This document shows, in pieces, positions 22,278 through 27,329 of a DNA stretch of 27,329 nt; position 1 is the first letter of the stretch; each line of letters starts with the position of its first letter. This DNA is from a virus. A model generated the notes under the pieces. It was not told the origin of the DNA and searched no databases. It saw only the letters and a program-made list of their open reading frames with translations. The DNA lies in the IMG/VR virus record IMGVR_UViG_3300022743_000015, positions 1-27,329 of that record; one strand, 5' to 3'. The position numbers were made by a program, and so were the translations under genes.

Positions 22278-23759
22278 ATGGGATTTTTTAGCTTCTTTGA
22301 TCGCTTTCGCGGATCCGGTGAACCCGGTGCCTCCAGCGGTGACCGCAGCCCGTACGGCGAATTTTGGTTTGAGCCGGTCTCTGCCCGGACTGGCAGCGGT
22401 ATGCGTGTCTCGCCTGACAGCGCGCTGCGCGTGGCTGCGGTGTATGCCTGTGTGCGCATCCTGGCCGAAACCATGGCATCGCTGCCTTTGGTGGTTTACC
22501 AGCGCCGTGCGGATGGCGGCAAGGACAAGGTCACGGACCATTGGCTCTATCGCTTGATGGCCAAGCGGCCGAACCGGTTTCAAAACCCTTTCGAGTGGCG
22601 CGAGATGCTGCAAGGCCACCTGGCTTTGCGCGGCAATGCATACAACCAGATCATCACGAACCCGCGCGGCGAGATCATCGAATTGATGCCGATCCACCCG
22701 GACCGGGTCAAGATCGAGTTACTGCCCTCTGGTGAATACCGCTACCGTGTCACTGACCGGGCGGGCACCGAGGTCATCATGCCCAGAGGTGAGGTCTGGC
22801 ACCTGCGCGGCCTGTCCTCGGACGGCTTGATGGGCATGAGCCCGATTGAACTTGCCCGAGAAAACCTGGGCATGGCTTTGGCGGCCCAGGATTACGGCGC
22901 ACGTTTCTTTGCCAACGACGCCAAACCGACCGGTGGTTGGATCGAGTTTCCTGGCTCCTTCAAGGACAACGAGGCCAAGAAGGTGTTTCGTGAGTCGTAC
23001 CAACAAGCGCAGTCTGGTGCCAACAGGGGCAAGGTCCTTGTGCTGGAAAACGGCATGAAGTTCCATGAAGTGGGTGTCACCAACAAAGACGCCCAGTTTC
23101 TGGAACTGCGCAAGTTTCAGATCACTGACATCGCCCGACTGTTTCGCGTGCCGCCACACATGATTGCCGACTTGGAGCGCGCCACGTTCTCCAACATTGA
23201 GCAGCAAAGCCTCGAGTTTGTCATGCACACCATGACGCCCTGGGCCGAGCGTTGGGAGGCCAGCATTGAGTCCGAGTTGCTGCTAGAGGTCGACGACATC
23301 GAGATTGAATTTGACTTCGCCAATCTGATGCGCGGCGATGCCGCCAGTCGCTCAAGCTACTACCAAAGCGGGATTCAAAACGGTTGGCTCACGCGAAATG
23401 AGGCACGCATTGCAGAAAACCTGAATCCGATTGACGGACTGGATCAGCCACTACGCCCACTCAATATGGTTGAAGAGGATGCTGCAGAGGATCTGGAAAT
23501 CGATACGCAAGCTGAAGCGATTGAGCCCACGGCGGATGCCAGTAAAGCCCGGTTTGTTGCCCTTGTTCAAACGACCTCTGAGCGACTTGCTCGCCGAATT
23601 GGCCGATCAGGTCATTTGGCAGACAAAGACATCTTGTTGATCTCACAAGCTTTGGCAGTTCCGCTAGACAGAGTTCAGCTTTGGGCAAACCAAATAGCCG
23701 AGCCGTTAGATCAAAAACTGCTCACCCAATCACTTATTTCCCTCGGACTGAATGTATGA
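22278..23759 (+). CDS. phage portal protein (HK97 gp3 type)
   Basis: A 493-aa portal. Conserved features are ALRVAAVYACVRILAETMASLPL near residue 30-60, NPFEWREMLQGHLALRGNAYNQI, EVWHLRGLSSDGLMGMSPIELARENLG, and RLFRVPPHMIADLERATFSNIEQQSLEFV. It forms the dodecameric ring through which DNA enters the head. The C-terminal ~85 residues (from EEDAAEDLEI) form an acidic, variable extension, longer than in HK97 itself. The stop overlaps the protease start by ATGA. Confidence 0.95.
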   Translation: MGFFSFFDRFRGSGEPGASSGDRSPYGEFWFEPVSARTGSGMRVSPDSALRVAAVYACVRILAETMASLPLVVYQRRADGGKDKVTDHWLYRLMAKRPNRFQNPFEWREMLQGHLALRGNAYNQIITNPRGEIIELMPIHPDRVKIELLPSGEYRYRVTDRAGTEVIMPRGEVWHLRGLSSDGLMGMSPIELARENLGMALAAQDYGARFFANDAKPTGGWIEFPGSFKDNEAKKVFRESYQQAQSGANRGKVLVLENGMKFHEVGVTNKDAQFLELRKFQITDIARLFRVPPHMIADLERATFSNIEQQSLEFVMHTMTPWAERWEASIESELLLEVDDIEIEFDFANLMRGDAASRSSYYQSGIQNGWLTRNEARIAENLNPIDGLDQPLRPLNMVEEDAAEDLEIDTQAEAIEPTADASKARFVALVQTTSERLARRIGRSGHLADKDILLISQALAVPLDRVQLWANQIAEPLDQKLLTQSLISLGLNV

Positions 23760-24700
23760 AAAACCAACTGTTAGTCGCTGAATTTTTGGCAACGCCATGG
23801 GCTTTGATGCCTGAGCGATTGAGTGCCCTGGCCACGGTCATTTCCCGGTGGTCACAAGGCACGCCTGCCAGCGACGCCGCCATGTTTCAGGTCCAAACAG
23901 ACCGTGTGCTGCGAGACACTCGCAGACAGACCTCGGCTGCCATTTCGGGCGGCGGCATTGCCGTCATCCCAATTTACGGTGTCATCACACAGCGTGGAAA
24001 TATGGTGGATGACGTCTCCGGCCCTGGCATGGTCAGCACCCAGATCGTCACCCAGATGCTGAGGCAAGCCGTTGCAGATGATGCGGTCAGTCAGATCTTG
24101 CTCGACATCGATAGCCCTGGCGGAAGTGTCTATGGCGTTTCTGAATTGAGCGATGTGATTTTGAGTTCCCGTGCACAAAAGCCTGTGGTGGCCATCGCCA
24201 ACAGTCTGGCCGCTTCGGCTGCTTACTGGGTCGGCTCCCAGGCCAGTGAGTTCTACGTCACCGCCGGTGGCGAAGTTGGCTCAATTGGCGTGTGGCAGGC
24301 GCACCAGGACTACAGCAAAGCCATGGATGAGGCAGGCGTTAAAACCACGCTCATTTCGGCGGGGAAGTTCAAAGTGGAAGGAAATCCCTACGCCCCGCTG
24401 AGCGAGGAGGCGCAGGGTTTTATGCAATCGCGAGTGGATGATTACTTTCAGGCATTCACAAAAGCCATCGCCAAAGGTCGAAATTTACCGATCTCTCAGG
24501 TTCGAGATGGCATGGGCCAAGGCCGTGTCTTGGGCGCTGATGCGGCTTTGGCACAAAACATGGTGGACGGCATCGCCAGCTTCGATCAGGTCTTGAGCAA
24601 GATGCAAAAAGATGCAGCATCAAGCGTCAAGTCCAGCCCGCCTGCCAAACCCAAAACCTCCCGCTTGGCCCAAGCCCGCACTGAGCTTGGGATTTTGTAA
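23756..24700 (+). CDS. S49/SppA-type capsid maturation protease
   Basis: A 314-aa serine protease of the S49 (signal peptide peptidase A) group used as prohead protease. The nucleophile is Ser154 in SLAASAAYWVG and the general base Lys is in SAGKFKVEG (204/206). DSPGGSVYGV at ~119-128 is the oxyanion region. It probably trims the capsid scaffold domain. The start at 23756 is set by the ATGA overlap with portal; a longer frame from 23681 is inside portal. The C-terminus (PAKPKTSRLAQARTELGIL) is a basic tail. Confidence 0.93.
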   Translation: MKNQLLVAEFLATPWALMPERLSALATVISRWSQGTPASDAAMFQVQTDRVLRDTRRQTSAAISGGGIAVIPIYGVITQRGNMVDDVSGPGMVSTQIVTQMLRQAVADDAVSQILLDIDSPGGSVYGVSELSDVILSSRAQKPVVAIANSLAASAAYWVGSQASEFYVTAGGEVGSIGVWQAHQDYSKAMDEAGVKTTLISAGKFKVEGNPYAPLSEEAQGFMQSRVDDYFQAFTKAIAKGRNLPISQVRDGMGQGRVLGADAALAQNMVDGIASFDQVLSKMQKDAASSVKSSPPAKPKTSRLAQARTELGIL

Positions 24701-24853
24701 TTTGGACTGCTCAGGAGTTGCTCCGTTGAGCGTCTCCAGTCCGAACGGCGACCCGTAGGTCGCAACCCTGATGCGTGACTAGCTTCGCGCATTTTTCAAT
24801 CTTTCCAATCCCGCCACCCAAGAGGTGGCTTTTTTACGTCTGGAGAAACCCAA
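24701..24853 (+). ncRNA. structured leader between protease and capsid, with terminator-like hairpin
   Basis: A run of hairpins. A nested stem uses GGACT/AGTCC (24704-24708, 24738-24742), GCTCA/TGAGC (24709-24713, 24727-24731) and GGAG/CTCC around TTG. GCGACC/GGTCGC (24748-24753, 24758-24763) closes a CGTA loop. A weaker stem is ATGCG/CGCAT (24771-24775, 24788-24792) followed by T. GCCACC/GGTGGC (24813-24818, 24824-24829) is followed by six T, a good terminator or attenuator. The capsid ribosome site (GGAG) follows. RNA function is inferred from the stems. Confidence 0.6.
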
Positions 24854-26179
24854 ATGAGTAAGCAATTGCGCGAGCTTCAAGCTCGCAAGTCTGATCTTGT
24901 CAAAGAGGCGCGTGCCTTAACCGACATTGCCGCCCAAGAAAACCGCGATCTGACGGATGAGGATGTCATCAAATTCAATGGACTTAAAAGTCGAATCGAA
25001 GCCACTTCGGCGGCGATTGACCGCGAATCGGCCTTGATTTCAGAAGAGGCCCAGATGGGCATCCATGTGGGCGCTGGTCATGGTTCTGCTTTTTCCAGTG
25101 TGATGGTGAGCGACAACCGCGAACTTGATCCCAAGCATGGCTTTCAGAGCCTGGGTGACTTTTTGCAAAACGTCTGTCATGCGCAAAAGCCAGGCAACCC
25201 GATTGACGATCGCCTGCTGATTGGCAGCGGTCGTGGTGCTGCCGCTCCCGCTACCTTTGGCAGTGAAGGCTCCGGTCAAGACGGTGGCTTCTTTGTGCCG
25301 CCACAGTTCTCCAAGGAGATTTTTCAGCTGTCTTTGGGCGAAGACTCGTTGCTGCCGCTCACCGATAACGTGGAGATCAGCGGAAACACCATGGCGTTTC
25401 CCAAGGATGAAACCACGCCTTGGGGCACCAACGGCATTCGCGCTTACTGGCAAGGCGAAGCGGCTCCTTCGGTCACCACTAAGCCCGTGTTGGGACTTTC
25501 TACTTTGCGGCTTAAGAAGTTGATGGCACTGGTGCCGACGACCGATGAGTTGCTCGAAGATGCCAATGCCTTGTCGACCTATCTTCCCGAGAAAATTGCA
25601 CTTTCCATTCGCTGGAAAACCAATGAATCGATCCTGTTTGGCTCGGGCTCTGGCGTACCGGTAGGCGCGCTCAATGCTGGCGCGACGGTCAGCGTGGCCA
25701 AGGAGACCGGGCAGTTGACGCAAACGCTGCTTCCACAAAATCTGGCCAAGATGATTGCGCGTCTGCCGACAGGCTCATTCGCTAACGCGGTGTGGATCGT
25801 CAACAACGATGTGTTGCCAGCATTGTTCACCCTGACCTTGGGTAACTACCCGATCTACTTGCCCACCGGATTGAACGTTGGCGGCATTCAGGTATCGCCC
25901 TACGGCACGTTGCTGGGTCGCCCGGTGTTTGTGTCTCAACACGCCAATACCTTCTCCGCACAGGGTGACATCTTGCTGGTGGACCTGAAGTACTACCAGA
26001 CCATCACCAAAGCGGGCGGTATGCAGACCGCCACGTCGATGCACCTGTATTTCGATGCCGATCTCACGGCGTTTCGAACCACCTTCCGCATGGATGGCCA
26101 ATCGAAGATTTCCACCGCGATCACGCCCGCCAAGGGCAGCGCCACGATGTCGCCGTTTATTCAACTTGGCGCTCGCTAA
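24854..26179 (+). CDS. HK97-fold major capsid protein
   Basis: A 441-aa capsid protein. Residues ~1-75 are a charged coiled-coil delta (scaffold) domain (MSKQLRELQARKSDLVKEAR...). A Gly/Ala-rich linker (GSGRGAAAPATFGSEGSG) and GGFFVPPQFSKEIF mark the likely protease cleavage zone and the start of the mature protein. The core shows FPKDETTPWG, KLMALVPTTDELLEDA, GLNVGGIQVSPYGTLLGRPVFVSQHA and DLTAFRTTFRMDGQ, typical of HK97 gp5-like capsids. Its expression is probably separated from upstream genes by the structured leader. Confidence 0.95.
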   Translation: MSKQLRELQARKSDLVKEARALTDIAAQENRDLTDEDVIKFNGLKSRIEATSAAIDRESALISEEAQMGIHVGAGHGSAFSSVMVSDNRELDPKHGFQSLGDFLQNVCHAQKPGNPIDDRLLIGSGRGAAAPATFGSEGSGQDGGFFVPPQFSKEIFQLSLGEDSLLPLTDNVEISGNTMAFPKDETTPWGTNGIRAYWQGEAAPSVTTKPVLGLSTLRLKKLMALVPTTDELLEDANALSTYLPEKIALSIRWKTNESILFGSGSGVPVGALNAGATVSVAKETGQLTQTLLPQNLAKMIARLPTGSFANAVWIVNNDVLPALFTLTLGNYPIYLPTGLNVGGIQVSPYGTLLGRPVFVSQHANTFSAQGDILLVDLKYYQTITKAGGMQTATSMHLYFDADLTAFRTTFRMDGQSKISTAITPAKGSATMSPFIQLGAR

Positions 26180-26206
26180 ACCCCAAGACCTCATAGGAGA
26201 GAACAT

Positions 26207-26653
26207 ATGTTTCCCAACGCAAAAGCAAGCGAGATGCTCGCAGTACTTGCAACCATCGATCCGGCCACCCAGGCCGCAGGTGCGGTCAGCACCGGCTGGG
26301 TGTCAGTTGCCAACCACCTCGGATTTCTGGCGCTGGTGCAAACCGGCGTGCTGGGCACCTCGGCCACGGTCGACGCCAAGTTGCAGCAGGCGCTGGACAG
26401 TTCAGGCACGGGTGCCAAAGACATCAATGGCAAAGCGATCACCCAGATCGTCAAAGCCACGGGTGACAACAAACAGGTGCTCGTCAATGTCAAGCCTGAA
26501 GAGCTCGACACCGTGAACGGCTTCGGTTTTGTGCGCGTCACAGTGACCGTTGGCGTGGCCGCCAGCATCACCTCGGCCCAGTTGCTTGGGGTCAACCCCC
26601 GCTATGCACCGGCAGACGTGGGCAATCAGGCCGCTGTGATTCAGGTGATTTAA
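26207..26653 (+). CDS. unknown virion-module protein (148 aa)
   Basis: A 148-aa protein between capsid and head-tail connector. I do not recognise a family. It is low in charge and rich in Ala/Thr/Val, with beta-like segments (VNGFGFVRVTVTVGVAASITSAQLLG, quoted in part). AGGAGAG lies about 7 nt before the ATG, and the next gene begins directly after its stop. A head decoration or accessory head protein is plausible from position and composition. Confidence 0.8.
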   Translation: MFPNAKASEMLAVLATIDPATQAAGAVSTGWVSVANHLGFLALVQTGVLGTSATVDAKLQQALDSSGTGAKDINGKAITQIVKATGDNKQVLVNVKPEELDTVNGFGFVRVTVTVGVAASITSAQLLGVNPRYAPADVGNQAAVIQVI

Positions 26654-27220
26654 ATGCCATTGCAACTCGTCACCCCACCTTCAGAGGAGCCGGTGTCCTT
26701 GTGGGAAGCCAAACTCCATCTGCGGGTGGATTTTGACGAGGATGACATGCTGATCGCATCGCTCATCACTGCGGCCCGGCAAGCAGCCGAGACCCTGACC
26801 GGCAGGCAATTCACCACTGCCCGCTGGAAGCAAGTGCTCGACTGCTTTCCCGGGCCGTCTCTGATGGGCGTACCTGCAGGTCAAGCTTTCAGCTTGCCGG
26901 GGCACGCCATTTTGTTGTTCAAGACGCCGGTGCAGTCCGTGGTCTCGATCAACTACCTGGACATGGGGTCTGTGCAGCAGGTCATGCCCGCAACCACCTA
27001 CACGGTGGACACCGCCTGTGAGCCAGGGCGCATCACTCCCGTGTTTGGTCAGATCTGGCCGATTTGCTTGCCGCAAATTGGCGCAGTATCGGTCACCTTC
27101 GACGCTGGGTACGGCAGCGCCGCACAAGTGCCAGAGGGAATCAAAAGCTGGATCAAGTTGCGTGTCGGCAGCCTTTATGCCCATCGCGAAGAGATCGCAG
27201 TTCTAAGAATCTATCCGTAA
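26654..27220 (+). pseudogene. gp6-like head-tail connector, truncated by IS
   Basis: The 188-codon frame starts MPLQLVTPPSEEPVSLWEAK and includes LRVDFDEDDMLIASLITAARQAAETLTGRQF, the typical N-terminal helix bundle of HK97 gp6-like (phage_gp6) connectors, and IKSWIKLRVGSLYAHREE near the end. The phage part stops at 27206; the final residues, RIYP and the stop, come from the IS. Homologues usually continue about 10-25 residues past AHREE, so the loss is small but lies in the region that contacts neighbouring subunits. Function may be impaired. Confidence 0.88.
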
Positions 27221-27329
27221 ATTATGTTGATCTTCAACGGCACCTTGCGTAGCGCGATGATCGCGGCTGCGATGTGGTTGAGCGCAACAAAGCTGCGTTC
27301 GAGCTTCTCGTATCGCACCAGCAACTTGC
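27207..27329 (-). mobile_element. IS5-family insertion sequence, 3' end (right copy)
   Basis: Reverse orientation of the left copy. On the minus strand it encodes the same transposase C-terminus (stop at 27213-27211). The 121 bases 27207-27327 are identical to the reverse complement of 1-121. The adjacent TAA (27204-27206) fits a TNA target. The rest of the element is outside the window. Confidence 0.85.

Noticed and set aside
1-27329. Composite transposon carrying the SIR2 gene
   Set aside because: The two IS copies are inverted and 27 kb apart around a phage genome, and each interrupts a different gene. Independent insertions or an assembly break explain this better.

Overview
The window reads as the left and central part of a temperate, tailed-phage genome (prophage) with an HK97-type head module. 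The GC-rich coding bias, overlapping genes and family content suggest a betaproteobacterial host, most likely Burkholderiales/Comamonadaceae. That placement is an inference from gene style, not from a marker gene. Both window ends lie inside two inverted copies of the same IS5-family insertion sequence. The terminal 121 bases are identical, and each copy supplies the last five codons and the stop of the gene it interrupts. The window is therefore probably an assembly contig that breaks at repeated IS copies.

Layout from left to right. (1) 1-121: tail of an IS5-family transposase. (2) 108-1754, minus strand: a SIR2-domain, presumably NAD-consuming, defence-type protein whose 3' end is altered by the IS. 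(3) 2176-4695, minus strand: an integration cassette of four genes chained by ATGA overlaps (a 69-aa protein, DUF2924, a large serine recombinase and a small HTH protein). (4) 4696-4897: divergent control region with four 10-bp tandem repeats and a promoter whose spacer holds the palindrome GAACGATCGTTC. (5) 4898-7701: a LexA/CI-like S24 repressor followed by two unrecognised genes (413 and 321 aa), a compact cassette of unknown function. (6) 7702-7947: terminator and direct-repeat region. (7) 7948-16599: a dense replication/recombination operon (HTH protein, unknown 161-aa protein, Sak4-like ATPase, SSB-like protein, SF2 helicase, DUF6511 zinc protein, Cas4-like Fe-S nuclease, primase-helicase, RuvC-like resolvase, DUF6362 HTH protein). 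(8) 16803-18359: ParB-methyltransferase fusion and a 67-aa protein. (9) 18381-19478, minus strand: a DUF6900-DUF3489-unknown operon. (10) 19600-27206: HNH nuclease, small and large terminase, portal, S49 protease, capsid, an unknown 148-aa protein and a gp6-like head-tail connector cut by the second IS.

The main non-coding signals are these. A spaced element, ACTTGGCTT-N10-CAGAGCGT, occurs three times, each copy 42-47 nt ahead of a candidate start codon (the DUF2924/recombinase, DUF6900 and 67-aa genes). Ten copies of GTTGGCA/TGCCAAC lie within about 150 bp inside the 5' part of the resolvase frame. A helically phased decamer, TGCGGGTTnn, recurs in several control regions. A run of hairpins separates the protease and capsid genes. 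The best candidates for undescribed biology are the three-copy control element, the repressor-413-321 cassette and the iteron-like array. No tail, lysis, tRNA, rRNA or CRISPR features are visible.
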